Source of the DNA: an uncultured Pelagibacteraceae bacterium
GTDB lineage: Bacteria; Pseudomonadota; Alphaproteobacteria; Pelagibacterales; Pelagibacteraceae
DNA: 53,765 bases
Direction of reading: 5' to 3'
NCBI GenBank assembly: GCA_902614835.1
Contig: CACMMU010000004.1
Location: 1-53,765, forward strand
Below are positions 1-9,298 of the stretch, in pieces. The notes below the pieces were generated by a model that saw nothing but the letters and a program-made list of their open reading frames with translations, searched no databases and had not been told where the DNA came from. The position numbers and the translations under genes are program-made. Within the stretch, counting starts at the first letter, position 1; each line of letters opens with the position of its first letter.

Positions 1-494
1 ATGGAGTGAAGTATGGATATAGATCTAAAAATGGTAAAAATCTCATAGAAATGTATGAAAATACCCGAGGAGAAGGTTTCGGCGATGAAGTAAAAAGAAG
101 AGTTCTTATCGGAACTTATGTTTTGTCATCAGGATATTACGATGCTTACTATCTTAAAGCTCAAAAAGTCAGAAAATTAATTAAAAATGATTTTGATCAA
201 TGTTTTAAAAATGTTGATGCCATTTTAACCCCATCAACCCCAAGCTCTGCCTTTAAAATTGCAGAAAAAACCAATGATCCGATATCTATGTACTTAAACG
301 ATATATTTACAGTTCCAGTCAATTTGGCTGGAATACCGGCAATTTCAATACCAGCTGGTCATGATAAAAAAGGATATCCATTAGGGCTTCAATTAATATC
401 TAACACATTAGATGAACAAAAAATTTTAAATATAGCTTTAGCAATGGAAAAAAATATTTCATTTAGACAATCTTTAGATAGGTGGTGGGAATAA
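1..494 (+). CDS. gatA: Asp-tRNA(Asn)/Glu-tRNA(Gln) amidotransferase subunit A, C-terminal part
   Basis: This is the C-terminal third of the amidase subunit of GatCAB. That enzyme converts Glu-tRNA(Gln) (and often Asp-tRNA(Asn)) to the amidated form in organisms lacking the direct synthetase. The frame is open from the left edge (first full codon at base 3), so the GTG at base 6 is not a real start. Visible family motifs are DGVKYGYRS at the edge, [23 protein letters not shown] and [11 protein letters not shown] near the end. The catalytic Ser-cisSer-Lys part lies outside the window. The stop is 3 nt before gatB, which supports a gatAB operon. Confidence 0.95.
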   Translation, partial: GVKYGYRSKNGKNLIEMYENTRGEGFGDEVKRRVLIGTYVLSSGYYDAYYLKAQKVRKLIKNDFDQCFKNVDAILTPSTPSSAFKIAEKTNDPISMYLNDIFTVPVNLAGIPAISIPAGHDKKGYPLGLQLISNTLDEQKILNIALAMEKNISFRQSLDRWWE

Positions 495-497
495 TTT

Positions 498-1964
498 ATG
501 GAAAAGGATAAATTTGATTATTATATAAAAACCGAGAAAAATAGCTGGGAGGTGGTTATAGGATTAGAGGTTCATGCTCAAGTTATTTCAAATTCAAAGT
601 TATTTTCTGGATCATCCACAAAGTTTGGATCAGAACCAAATTCACAAGTCAGTTTAGTTGACTCGGCATTCCCTGGAATGCTTCCTGTTATAAATCAATT
701 TTGTATTGAACAAGCAGTTAAAACCGGTTTAGGTTTGAATGCGAAAATTAATTTGCTGTCAGTGTTCGACAGAAAAAATTATTTTTATGCCGATTTGCCT
801 GCTGGATATCAAATATCTCAATACAAAAATCCAATTGTTGGAGAAGGGGAGGTTACTCTTGATATGCCTTATGGGAGTAAAAAAATTGGCATCGAGAGAT
901 TACATTTGGAGCAAGATGCAGGAAAAAGTATTCACGATTTAAGCCCAGATAACACTTTCGTAGATTTAAACAGATCAGGTGTAGCTTTAATGGAAATAGT
1001 TAGCAAACCTGATTTAAGATCGCCCAACGAAGTAAATTCCTATGTTAAAAAGCTTAGAACAATAATGCGCTATCTTGGTACATGCGATGGGAACATGCAA
1101 GAAGGTTCTTTAAGAGCTGATGTAAATGTTTCTGTAAGAAAAAAAGGAGAAAAAAAATTTGGAACAAGATGTGAAATAAAAAATGTAAACTCAATTAAAT
1201 TTATGGAAATGGCAATTGATTCTGAAGCAAAACGTCAAATTGATCTTCTTGAGTCTGGTAAATTGATAGAACAAGAAACTAGACTTTTTGATACAAAAAA
1301 GAATGAAACCAGATCAATGAGATCAAAAGAAGAGGCTCATGACTACAGATATTTCCCTGATCCGGACTTACTACCACTTGAAATTAAACAAAGTTTTATC
1401 GATAGTCTTAAAAAGAAATTACCTGAATTGCCCGACGAAAAGAAAGACAGGTTTATTAAAAAATTTAAACTTACACCTTACGAGGCAAATGTTTTAGTAT
1501 CAGAAGTTGATATTTCAAAATATTTTGAAGAAGTAATAAAAAACTCAGATATAAAACTTGCTAAAAACTGGATAATTGTTGAATTGTTTGCAGTTTTAAA
1601 TAAAAAAAATTTAAATATATCCAATTCTCCAGTGTCCCCAAAGAATCTTGCATCATTAATTAACACTATTAGTTCAGGTGAAATTTCAGGAAAAATAGCA
1701 AAGAAGGTTTTTGAAATAATGGTTGAGACTGGAGATGAACCTAAACAAATTATAAAAAAAAAAGGACTAAAACAACAAAGTGATCCTAAAGAACTAGAAA
1801 AAATCATTATTAAAGTTTTAGAAAATAATTCAGATAAAGTTTCAGAGTACAAATCAGGAAAAGCAAAGCTATTTGGATTCTTTGTTGGAGAAACAATGAA
1901 AGCTACATCTGGTAAAGGTAATCCAAAATTAGTGAATGATATTTTAAAAGAAAAACTAAAATAA
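498..1964 (+). CDS. gatB: Asp-tRNA(Asn)/Glu-tRNA(Gln) amidotransferase subunit B
   Basis: GatB (488 aa, normal length) is the kinase-like subunit that activates the tRNA-bound carboxylate and receives ammonia from GatA. The N-terminal domain begins with the signature [10 protein letters not shown] (about residues 19-28), followed by [24 protein letters not shown] and [12 protein letters not shown]. The C-terminal helical/YqeY-like tail ends with the glycine-rich [17 protein letters not shown]. The ATG lies 3 nt after the gatA stop, and the stop codon overlaps the start of the next gene by one base. Presence of gatAB implies an indirect Gln-tRNA route in this organism. Confidence 0.97.
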   Translation: MEKDKFDYYIKTEKNSWEVVIGLEVHAQVISNSKLFSGSSTKFGSEPNSQVSLVDSAFPGMLPVINQFCIEQAVKTGLGLNAKINLLSVFDRKNYFYADLPAGYQISQYKNPIVGEGEVTLDMPYGSKKIGIERLHLEQDAGKSIHDLSPDNTFVDLNRSGVALMEIVSKPDLRSPNEVNSYVKKLRTIMRYLGTCDGNMQEGSLRADVNVSVRKKGEKKFGTRCEIKNVNSIKFMEMAIDSEAKRQIDLLESGKLIEQETRLFDTKKNETRSMRSKEEAHDYRYFPDPDLLPLEIKQSFIDSLKKKLPELPDEKKDRFIKKFKLTPYEANVLVSEVDISKYFEEVIKNSDIKLAKNWIIVELFAVLNKKNLNISNSPVSPKNLASLINTISSGEISGKIAKKVFEIMVETGDEPKQIIKKKGLKQQSDPKELEKIIIKVLENNSDKVSEYKSGKAKLFGFFVGETMKATSGKGNPKLVNDILKEKLK

Positions 1965-2620
1965 TGATTAAAAGCCTTAAAATTGATGAGAAATTAGAAA
2001 AATATATTTCTGATCACAGTTCTGATTTGCATCCTGTTCAAAAAGAAATAATTAATTTTAACGAAAAGTTAGGAGATATTAAAAAAATGCAGATTTCAAT
2101 AACTCAAGCTTATTTTTTTCAATTTTTTATTAAGGTAAATAATATAAAAAATATTTTAGAAGTTGGAACATTCACAGGATATAGCGCTCTATCTATGGGC
2201 CTTGCAATGCCAAAAGATGGAAATATAACCTGCTTAGATATTAATAAGGAAACATCAGATACAGCTGCAAATTTTTTTAAAAAAGCAGATTTGGATAAAA
2301 AAATTAAAATTATTTTAGGCCCAGCTACTGTCACTCTTAAAAAACTTCATGATAAAAAAAAAACTTTTGATATGATTTTTATTGATGCAGATAAGGAGAA
2401 CTATAAAAATTATTACAATTTATCTATAGACCTTGTTAAAACTAATGGATTTATTCTTATAGATAATGTTTTATGGAAAGGTGATGTTGCCAATCCATAC
2501 AAAAATGACCAATTAACTAATTTAATAAGAGAATTTAATTCTTTTATTAAAAAAGATGATAGAATAGAAAAAACTATTTTACCATTAGGTGACGGAATTA
2601 CAATTTGTAGGAAAGTTTAA
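1964..2620 (+). CDS. SAM-dependent O-methyltransferase (family 3)
   Basis: This 218-aa class I methyltransferase resembles the catechol/caffeoyl-CoA O-methyltransferase group (Methyltransf_3). The SAM-binding motif I is EVGTFTGYSALSMGLAMP, motif II is the acidic CLDIN, and the metal-site region reads IFIDADKENYKNYY followed by LIDNVLWKGDVANP. Family members are usually cytosolic, Mg2+-dependent and act on catechol-type hydroxyls. The true substrate cannot be read from sequence. It is joined by one-base overlaps (TAATG) to gatB and to trhO, so it is probably co-transcribed with them. Confidence 0.85.
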   Translation: MIKSLKIDEKLEKYISDHSSDLHPVQKEIINFNEKLGDIKKMQISITQAYFFQFFIKVNNIKNILEVGTFTGYSALSMGLAMPKDGNITCLDINKETSDTAANFFKKADLDKKIKIILGPATVTLKKLHDKKKTFDMIFIDADKENYKNYYNLSIDLVKTNGFILIDNVLWKGDVANPYKNDQLTNLIREFNSFIKKDDRIEKTILPLGDGITICRKV

Positions 2621-3525
2621 TGTTTCATGTTTTTGGTTTTTATAAATTTAAAAGACTGACAGGTTTAAAAAAAATTAAGAAGTCTTTTCAAGAGATCTTA
2701 ATAAACAATCGGGTAAGAGGAACAATAATTTTCTCAAAAGAGGGAATTAATGGAACTATTTCGGGAAAAAAAAATAATATTGAAAAGGTCAAGAATAGTT
2801 TAAAGAAAGTTTGTAAAATTAAAACATTTGACTCCGAAAATAATTCTACCAGTAACTTTCAACCTTTTCATAGAGGAAAAACAAAAATAAAAAAGGAGGT
2901 AGTTCCAATGGGCATCTATGTTAAACAGTTCCAAAAACTAAATAATTCCATTGAACCTGAAAAATGGAATTCTTTATTAAAAAACAAAGACATCAAAATT
3001 ATAGATGCAAGAAAGACTTTTGAATTTGAAGTTGGAACTTTTAAGGGTGCCGAAAACCCTAAAGTGGATAATTTTAGAGATTTCCCTAAATATTTAAAAA
3101 AATTCAATAAAAAAAATACAATTGCAATGTTCTGTACTGGGGGAATACGATGTGAAAAGGCATCTGTTTACTTAAAAAGAAAAGGTTTTAAAAATGTTTT
3201 TCAATTAAAGGGTGGAATAATAAATTATCTAAAAAAGATTAAGAAAAAAGATAGCATATGGAAAGGTGAGTGCTACGTTTTTGACAATAGAGTATCCCTT
3301 AAACATAAATTAAAGGTTGGAACTTACTCAATGTGCAGCGGATGTAGAAAACCAGTATCGACAATTGAAAAAAAATCTAAGAATTATGTTGAAGGAATCT
3401 CTTGCCCAAAATGTCACGAATATTTAACACATTCACAAAAAAAAAGATTTTCTATGAGACAAAATCAAATTCTAACTGCAAAAAAAATGGGGAAAAAACA
3501 TATTTTTGTAAAAGAATTTTATTGA
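2620..3525 (+). CDS. trhO: tRNA uridine-34 5-hydroxylase TrhO (rhodanese-domain)
   Basis: TrhO/YceA family protein that hydroxylates U34 of certain tRNAs in an O2-dependent way, the first step of ho5U/cmo5U-type wobble modification. The N-terminal half is an acylphosphatase-like fold (SKEGINGTISG). The central rhodanese domain carries the active-site loop CTGGIRCEKAS and LKGGIINYL. The C-terminal zinc-ribbon-like part has CSGC and CPKC pairs. At 301 aa it is near the lower end for the family. It overlaps the methyltransferase by one base and is followed closely by the MATE gene. Confidence 0.9.
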   Translation: MFHVFGFYKFKRLTGLKKIKKSFQEILINNRVRGTIIFSKEGINGTISGKKNNIEKVKNSLKKVCKIKTFDSENNSTSNFQPFHRGKTKIKKEVVPMGIYVKQFQKLNNSIEPEKWNSLLKNKDIKIIDARKTFEFEVGTFKGAENPKVDNFRDFPKYLKKFNKKNTIAMFCTGGIRCEKASVYLKRKGFKNVFQLKGGIINYLKKIKKKDSIWKGECYVFDNRVSLKHKLKVGTYSMCSGCRKPVSTIEKKSKNYVEGISCPKCHEYLTHSQKKRFSMRQNQILTAKKMGKKHIFVKEFY

Positions 3526-3532
3526 GGTTAAA

Positions 3533-4906
3533 TTGATACAAAAATTAAATCTTACCTCGTCGCCTATATTAAAATTACTAACTCAAATAGCTATTCCGTC
3601 TATGACAGGTAGTTTATTTCAAACATTATTTAATCTAATTGATACTTTCTATGCTGGCAAAATATCACCTGAAGCTTTGGCAGCTTTAGCAAAAGCTTTC
3701 CCACTATATTTTATTATTATTTCTGCTGGCATAGGAATAGTTGCTGGCTGTAATTCATTAATAGCTAATTCATTAGGATCAAATAATAAAGTTGCTGGAT
3801 CTATTTATTCATACCACTCTATAATTTATGCTTTTTTTCTTTCAATATTTATAATGCTAATAGGTACATTTTTTTCCTATGATATTTTAAAATTTATGGG
3901 AAGTACTCAGGAGAGTATAGCTCTATCGAAAGAATATACAGATATTATATTTTTAGGTACAATTATTTTTTTACTTTTAACATCATTCAACTCAGTTTTG
4001 TACGCTCAAGGTGATACAAAAACTTACAGAAATGTTCTAATTGTAGGGGTAATTTTTAATATAATATTAAATCCTATTTTTATTTTTGGTTTATTTTTTA
4101 TACCAGCATTTGGAGTAGCAGGATTAGCAATATCTACCATATTTATACAACTTATTGCATGTATTTACTTATATTTTAAGGTAAACCAAACTGAGCTAAA
4201 AATAATTTTTAAAATCTCAAATTTTTTAATAAGGAAAAATTTTTTAATTAATGTTTTTAATCAGTGTATGCCAATTACCATGGCACTTTTTTTAGTTGCA
4301 GCTGGTAGTTACATATTGTTATCCTTTTTAAGTATTTTTGGGGACAGAGCCATAGCTGGTTACGGTGCAGCTGTAAGATTTGAACATCTTTTTTCTTTAC
4401 CTGTTATAGGCTTAAATACAGCGGTTATTTCTATAGCTGGACAAAACTTTGGAGCAAAAAGATTCGATAGAATTAAAGAAGTTTATTTTAAAGCAGTATT
4501 TATAGGCATGATAATCATGTGTCTTGCTGGAATAATAATTTATCTTTTATCAGAGTCAATAATCAGTATTTTTTCTAATGATTTTGAGGTTATTAAATTT
4601 GGATCAACGTACTTAAAAATTGCTGCGTTTATGGGCCCTATTTATCCAGTTTTTTTTATATCACATGCCCTTTTTACCGCTCTAAAGAAAACTTTTTTAA
4701 TATTTTACTCTAATCTTTTTAGAATGATTATTTTTCCCATAACAATAGTTTGGTTTATATTAAATATAATGGATGGTTATTTTAATGATATTTTTTATGG
4801 ATTGTTATTAATGAACTGGACTTTTGGTTTTATAATGCTTGCAATTGCAAGAGGCGTAATGATTAAAACTTTTAATGAGGATAAAAAAGTTTTCTTTATA
4901 TTTTAA
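3533..4906 (+). CDS. MATE-family multidrug/toxin exporter
   Basis: An inner-membrane protein of 457 aa with about 12 predicted hydrophobic segments in two repeats, typical of MatE Na+- or H+-coupled drug exporters. The N-terminal repeat contains IPSMTGSLFQTLFNLIDTFYAG, the family's usual opening, and the second begins near FNQCMPITMALFLVAAG. The start is TTG at 3533, chosen because GAGG at 3524-3527 sits 5 nt upstream and the next good starts are inside the first helix. Substrate is unknown. It trails trhO by 7 nt, so it is likely in the same transcript. Confidence 0.85.
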   Translation: MIQKLNLTSSPILKLLTQIAIPSMTGSLFQTLFNLIDTFYAGKISPEALAALAKAFPLYFIIISAGIGIVAGCNSLIANSLGSNNKVAGSIYSYHSIIYAFFLSIFIMLIGTFFSYDILKFMGSTQESIALSKEYTDIIFLGTIIFLLLTSFNSVLYAQGDTKTYRNVLIVGVIFNIILNPIFIFGLFFIPAFGVAGLAISTIFIQLIACIYLYFKVNQTELKIIFKISNFLIRKNFLINVFNQCMPITMALFLVAAGSYILLSFLSIFGDRAIAGYGAAVRFEHLFSLPVIGLNTAVISIAGQNFGAKRFDRIKEVYFKAVFIGMIIMCLAGIIIYLLSESIISIFSNDFEVIKFGSTYLKIAAFMGPIYPVFFISHALFTALKKTFLIFYSNLFRMIIFPITIVWFILNIMDGYFNDIFYGLLLMNWTFGFIMLAIARGVMIKTFNEDKKVFFIF

Positions 4907-4930
4907 AAAATGTTATACAAACCCTGTATC

Positions 4931-5022
4931 GGTGAGGTGGGTGAGCGGTTTAAACCAGAAGTTTGCTAAATTTCCGTAGGTGTAACAATCTACCGTGGGT
5001 TCGAATCCCACCCTCACCGCCA
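4931..5022 (+). tRNA. tRNA-Ser (anticodon GCT)
   Basis: The acceptor stem GGTGAGG (4931-4937) pairs with CCTCACC (5012-5018), followed by discriminator G and encoded CCA (5020-5022). The anticodon stem GAAGT/ATTTC encloses loop TTGCTAA with anticodon GCT at 4965-4967, reading AGC/AGU. A long variable arm (GTAG...CTAC, about 4976-4993) confirms a class II tRNA, and the T-arm is GTGGG-TTCGAAT-CCCAC. The CCA ends one base before the stop codon of the convergent transglycosylase gene. The 24 nt upstream of the tRNA are too AT-rich to assign a promoter with confidence. Confidence 0.97.
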
Positions 5023-7362
5023 TTACTGTTTTAAATATTTTTCTAATTTTACTGGTTTTCCCGACAACATATATTTGTATACATTAGCGTTCTCTAAAAC
5101 TCTTTGTACGTAGTTTCTTGTCTCTTTAAATTTAATTAATTCTATCCAGTTAACGTAATCAATTTTATTTTTGCTTGGGTCACCATTGATTTTTCTCCAG
5201 TACCTTACTCTTTTTGGTCCAGCATTATAAGCCGCTATGGCAAATGGATATATCTCTCGATATTCATTTAAAAGGGAATTAAAATAATAGGTTCCTAGTC
5301 TTATGTTATATTCTGGATCAGCAGTTAGTTTGCTTTTACTATAAGGCACTTTCATTTGTTGGGAAACAAGTTTTGCGGTATATGTCATTAATTGCATCAT
5401 GCCTTTTGCACCGGCGTAACTATTTGCTTTAGGATCGAATTCACTTTCTTGTCTTGTTATTGCTAATATTATTTCCTGAGAAGGCATCGATTTACCATTA
5501 ATTATCTCAGGGGTAGCTATAATTGGATAGTTGAATTTATTAATAAATCGTTTTTCATATGAGGCTTTTTTTGATATTTGTATTGCATAATCGTATCTAC
5601 CAACTTTTGTAGCAAGTTCTGCAGCAAGAACTTCGCTTCCATTTTCTACATCTAAAGTAGCCAAATGTTTTATTATATCTTTACTTAAGCTTGATTTATT
5701 TAACTCTTTTAAAAGTAAAACATGCCTGACCAAAGGGTTTTTATTAAATTTTTTTTTGTATTCTTCTGAATACTTAGAATCATCATTAAGCTGAAATTCT
5801 TCAAAGGGATTAACCTTTTCGTATGAAAGCTGACCATAAAAAGTGGTTAAATATTTTGAACCCTCTTTAAAATATTTTCTTGATAAATTATCATTTCCAA
5901 TTTTTTCATATGCAACTCCTAACCAATAAGCACCTCTTGCTAAGCTGATTGGATAACCTACATTTTTGTAAAAATTATTAAAATGTTCAATAGCTACTTT
6001 TGGATTGTTTAAAAAAGACAGTGCTATCCAACCAGACATCCATTCAGCTTCTGCATAAGCTGGCCCTTCATTTTCGTTGTCTTTATTTAATGAATGGTTT
6101 TTTGAAACATCGTAAGCCAGTTGATATTTTTTTTTATATATTAAAGATCTTGAGATAATTTGTCTTTCTTTCCACCACAAATCAGCTCTAACTAACGCAT
6201 TGTTATCATTAGGTGCATTATTTATAATTTCTAAAGATGACTCCACTCTACCTCTTCGTCTTCTCCATTTTAATCTGTCATACCTCAGTCCAATATCAGA
6301 TTTAAATTTTTCAGGAACATCAGAAATTGCTTTATCAACACCATATGAACTACTCATTAAAATTTGTCTTGCGTTATATAAAGCCCGATGATCTTTGGGC
6401 AAGTATCTTAAAATCCTTTTTAAATCCCAATATTTATAATCCCAGGCCAAATATTCTGCTCGTTTAATATGATCGGAAGAATTAAGTATTTTTCTATATT
6501 TTTTATTTAAATATCTTAAATCTTTTGAACTTAAAGAGGCTGTTATCCATCCTTTTTTAATTAACTCAGACCCTTCATCAATTCTGCCTTTGAGCAAATA
6601 TGCTTCACCAAGTTTTATTTCTCCAAAACCACTCAAAGGTGTTTCTGTATCGAACCAACCAATAATTGTACTTGCTGAAGTACTTGATAAATTAATTTTA
6701 TGTTCGGCAAGATACTTTAATCTATTAATTCGTGGGTAGTCTTTATTTTCTTCTATAAATTTTGTATATTCACCAAAAGATGCAGCATTTCTTTTTTCTT
6801 TAAGATAAAGCCAATTAACTAAATTTTTGAATTCTTTATCCTTTATTCTATTTGTTGATTTAATTGCAGATTTCCATTTTTTTTGTTTTATTAATAAAAA
6901 AACTTCTTTTGCTATAGCATAATCTCTTTTAGATAATATCTCAGATTTAACAGCTTCTTTTTGAACAACTTTTTTATATGTAATAGGTTTTTTTTCAGGT
7001 AACAAAAAAGTTTCATTTAAACTTTTTTCTATTTTTTTATCAACTAAATCAATTTTTTTCTCTTTAGTTTTTTCTTTAACACGAACATTATTTAAAGTTT
7101 CTCCATCTTTTTTTATAACAATTTTTTTTGTTTTAGTTTTTACCGGTTTATTTTGTGGTAATATATTATCTTTTTTAATTATTTTCTTATTTGTTGAATA
7201 GGGTTTTTTAGAGGGTAAAATACGATCTTTTTTTTCACTAATGAAATTTAAGATTCTTTTGGGTTTAGGCTCAGGTAATATTCTAGGCTTGTTCTCTGTT
7301 AAAACAGGCTTACAAAAGAGAACAAGTAATAAAAAAACTAGACTAATTAAATGTTTAAGCAT
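5023..7362 (-). CDS. slt: soluble lytic murein transglycosylase (SLT domain)
   Basis: A 779-aa periplasmic peptidoglycan-cleaving enzyme. An N-terminal hydrophobic signal segment (about residues 4-22) is followed by a basic, Pro-rich linker with four copies of an L-P-x-x-K-P-like unit (about 29-34, 49-54, 68-73, 121-126). A long alpha-superhelical region typical of Slt70 comes next. The C-terminal lysozyme-like domain carries the catalytic Glu in ITRQESEFDP, then GAKGMMQLM, AAYNAGPKRVRYW and ETRNYVQRV. It cleaves MurNAc-GlcNAc bonds to 1,6-anhydro products during wall turnover. It is convergent with, and abuts, tRNA-Ser, and is divergent from dapA with a 48-nt gap. Confidence 0.93.
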   Translation of the reverse strand: MLKHLISLVFLLLVLFCKPVLTENKPRILPEPKPKRILNFISEKKDRILPSKKPYSTNKKIIKKDNILPQNKPVKTKTKKIVIKKDGETLNNVRVKEKTKEKKIDLVDKKIEKSLNETFLLPEKKPITYKKVVQKEAVKSEILSKRDYAIAKEVFLLIKQKKWKSAIKSTNRIKDKEFKNLVNWLYLKEKRNAASFGEYTKFIEENKDYPRINRLKYLAEHKINLSSTSASTIIGWFDTETPLSGFGEIKLGEAYLLKGRIDEGSELIKKGWITASLSSKDLRYLNKKYRKILNSSDHIKRAEYLAWDYKYWDLKRILRYLPKDHRALYNARQILMSSSYGVDKAISDVPEKFKSDIGLRYDRLKWRRRRGRVESSLEIINNAPNDNNALVRADLWWKERQIISRSLIYKKKYQLAYDVSKNHSLNKDNENEGPAYAEAEWMSGWIALSFLNNPKVAIEHFNNFYKNVGYPISLARGAYWLGVAYEKIGNDNLSRKYFKEGSKYLTTFYGQLSYEKVNPFEEFQLNDDSKYSEEYKKKFNKNPLVRHVLLLKELNKSSLSKDIIKHLATLDVENGSEVLAAELATKVGRYDYAIQISKKASYEKRFINKFNYPIIATPEIINGKSMPSQEIILAITRQESEFDPKANSYAGAKGMMQLMTYTAKLVSQQMKVPYSKSKLTADPEYNIRLGTYYFNSLLNEYREIYPFAIAAYNAGPKRVRYWRKINGDPSKNKIDYVNWIELIKFKETRNYVQRVLENANVYKYMLSGKPVKLEKYLKQ

Positions 7363-7410
7363 AAAATTTAATGTATAGAATAAATACTATTATAAACTTT
7401 ATAAATAACT

Positions 7411-8295
7411 ATGTTCAAAGGTTCAATCGTTGCATTAATTACACCATTCAAGAACAATATGATGGATGAGGATAAGTATGTATCACTTATACATCACCAC
7501 ATTACAAACGGTACAAAAGGAGTCGTACCCGCTGGAACCACAGGTGAATCCCCAACACTCAGCAATGATGAACATAAAAGGGTTATTGAAATAGCTGTTA
7601 AAGAATGTAAAGGAAAAATTCCTGTAATAGCAGGAACAGGTTCAAATTCGACAGATGAAGCTGTTAACTTATCCAGATATGCAGAGAAAGCAGGAGCAGA
7701 TGCCATTCTTGTAGTTACACCATATTATAACAAACCAACACAAGAGGGATTGTATCAACATTATAAATTAATAAATGACAATGTTGGGATACCGATAATA
7801 ATTTATAATATTCCACCAAGATCAGTCATAGATATGTCGGTAGACACTATGGCAAGACTTTTTGAATTAAAAAATATTGTTGGTGTTAAAGACGCAACAG
7901 CAGATTTAGATAGAGTTAACAAACAAATGAAGAAAATGGGTCCTGAGTTTATTCAATTATCTGGAGAAGATGCTACAGCATTGGATTTTAATATGAGAGG
8001 TGGTACTGGCTGTATTTCAGTTACAGCAAATGTAGCAGCAAAACTTTGTTCAGATTTTCAAGAGGCATCTTTAGCAAAAAACAATAACAATCTATTATCT
8101 AAAGCAAAAGAAATTAATAAAAAATTAATGCCGTTACACAAAGCTTTATTTATAGAAAGCAATCCAAGTCCAGTTAAATACGCAGCTAGTCTACTAAACT
8201 TATCCTCAGAAGATGTTAGATTACCGCTTGTTAAAATAACTGAAAATACAAAAAAGGAAGTACAAAAAGCTTTAAAGTTTGCAAATCTGCTTTAA
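7411..8295 (+). CDS. dapA: 4-hydroxy-tetrahydrodipicolinate synthase
   Basis: DapA (294 aa, standard length) condenses pyruvate with aspartate semialdehyde, the first committed step to diaminopimelate and lysine. The TIM-barrel motifs are visible: [10 protein letters not shown] near residue 43, [14 protein letters not shown], the catalytic Tyr region IIYNIPPRS, and the Schiff-base Lys in [11 protein letters not shown]. It is the first gene of a long tightly packed forward operon, and its stop overlaps the smpB start (TAATG). The short AT-rich gap before it (7363-7410) must hold its promoter, but no clear -35 element stands out. Confidence 0.97.
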   Translation: MFKGSIVALITPFKNNMMDEDKYVSLIHHHITNGTKGVVPAGTTGESPTLSNDEHKRVIEIAVKECKGKIPVIAGTGSNSTDEAVNLSRYAEKAGADAILVVTPYYNKPTQEGLYQHYKLINDNVGIPIIIYNIPPRSVIDMSVDTMARLFELKNIVGVKDATADLDRVNKQMKKMGPEFIQLSGEDATALDFNMRGGTGCISVTANVAAKLCSDFQEASLAKNNNNLLSKAKEINKKLMPLHKALFIESNPSPVKYAASLLNLSSEDVRLPLVKITENTKKEVQKALKFANLL

Positions 8296-8765
8296 TGAAA
8301 GCAAAAAAAAATACTGGCATAAAAATTGTATGTAACAACAGAAAAGCTAGATTCAATTACTTTTTTGAAGAATTAATAGAAGCGGGAATAGTTTTAAAAG
8401 GTTCTGAAGTAAAATCATTAAGGGAAGGCAAAGCAAATATTACAGATTCATATGCCACAGATAGCGGTGGTGAAATATATTTAGTTAATTCTCATATACC
8501 ATTATATAAACAATCAAGTTACAACAATCACAACCCTAGAGATATGAGAAAACTTTTGCTAAAAAAAAAAGAAGTTAATAATGTTATTGGAAGAATTAAT
8601 AGAGATGGATTAACAGTTATTCCTACTAAAATATACTTCAAAAAAGGAAAGGCAAAAGTTGAAATTGCTATATCGAAAGGTAAAAAATTATTTGACAAAA
8701 GAGAAACTAAAAAAAAAAGAGACTGGCAAAGAGACCAGGCCAGAATTCTAAGCAGAAAAAAATAA
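8295..8765 (+). CDS. smpB: SsrA-binding protein SmpB
   Basis: SmpB (156 aa) carries tmRNA to stalled ribosomes for trans-translation. Family motifs are present: [32 protein letters not shown], the loop [10 protein letters not shown], and a lysine-rich C-terminal tail ending [17 protein letters not shown], which occupies the mRNA channel. It overlaps dapA by one base and is followed after 2 nt by folK. tmRNA itself is not in this window. Confidence 0.97.
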   Translation: MKAKKNTGIKIVCNNRKARFNYFFEELIEAGIVLKGSEVKSLREGKANITDSYATDSGGEIYLVNSHIPLYKQSSYNNHNPRDMRKLLLKKKEVNNVIGRINRDGLTVIPTKIYFKKGKAKVEIAISKGKKLFDKRETKKKRDWQRDQARILSRKK

Positions 8766-8767
8766 TT

Positions 8768-9298
8768 ATGATTTTTATTGGAATCGGATCAAACCTACCC
8801 TCAAGTTTTGGTGATAGGTTTAAAAATATAGATTTATCAATATCTTTTTTAGAAGAAATAGGAGTTAAATTAATTCAAAAATCAAGTTTTTATGAAACAC
8901 TTTCGCAACCAAATAAGAATGACCCAAAATTTATAAATGTAGTTATTTCTGTAAGTTCAATATTATCTCCTATTGATTTAATGTTATCCCTGATCTCAAT
9001 AGAGGAAAAACTTGGACGAAAAAGAATGATAAAAAATGACCCCAGAACATGTGATTTAGATATTATAGATTTTAATGGCATAGTAAAAAACTTCAAAATG
9101 AATAATTTTGAATTAATCTTACCTCATGAAAGATTAATAAATAGAAACTTTGTCCTTCATCCTCTCAAGGAAATTTGTCCAAACTGGTCACACCCAAAAA
9201 ATAAAAAAAATATCAATATCTTCATCAATAACCTTAAAGAAGCTAATAATGAGATTACAAAATTGTCTATAAGTGATATAAGTAGGCATGTTAAATAA
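8768..9298 (+). CDS. folK: 6-hydroxymethyl-dihydropterin pyrophosphokinase
   Basis: FolK (176 aa) transfers pyrophosphate from ATP to 6-hydroxymethyl-7,8-dihydropterin in folate synthesis. It shows the opening FIGIGSNLP, the substrate/metal signature RKRMIKNDPRTCDLDII (the two Asp of DLD bind Mg2+), and LPHERLINRNFVLHPL. The ATG is 2 nt after smpB. Its 3' end overlaps rsh by 11 nt. In many alphaproteobacteria rpoZ lies between folK and rsh, and it is absent here. Confidence 0.93.
   Translation: MIFIGIGSNLPSSFGDRFKNIDLSISFLEEIGVKLIQKSSFYETLSQPNKNDPKFINVVISVSSILSPIDLMLSLISIEEKLGRKRMIKNDPRTCDLDIIDFNGIVKNFKMNNFELILPHERLINRNFVLHPLKEICPNWSHPKNKKNINIFINNLKEANNEITKLSISDISRHVK

Noticed and set aside
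6-8. GTG at base 6 as the start of gatA
   Set aside because: The frame is open to the left edge, and GatA is about three times longer. It is a truncated gene at the window border.
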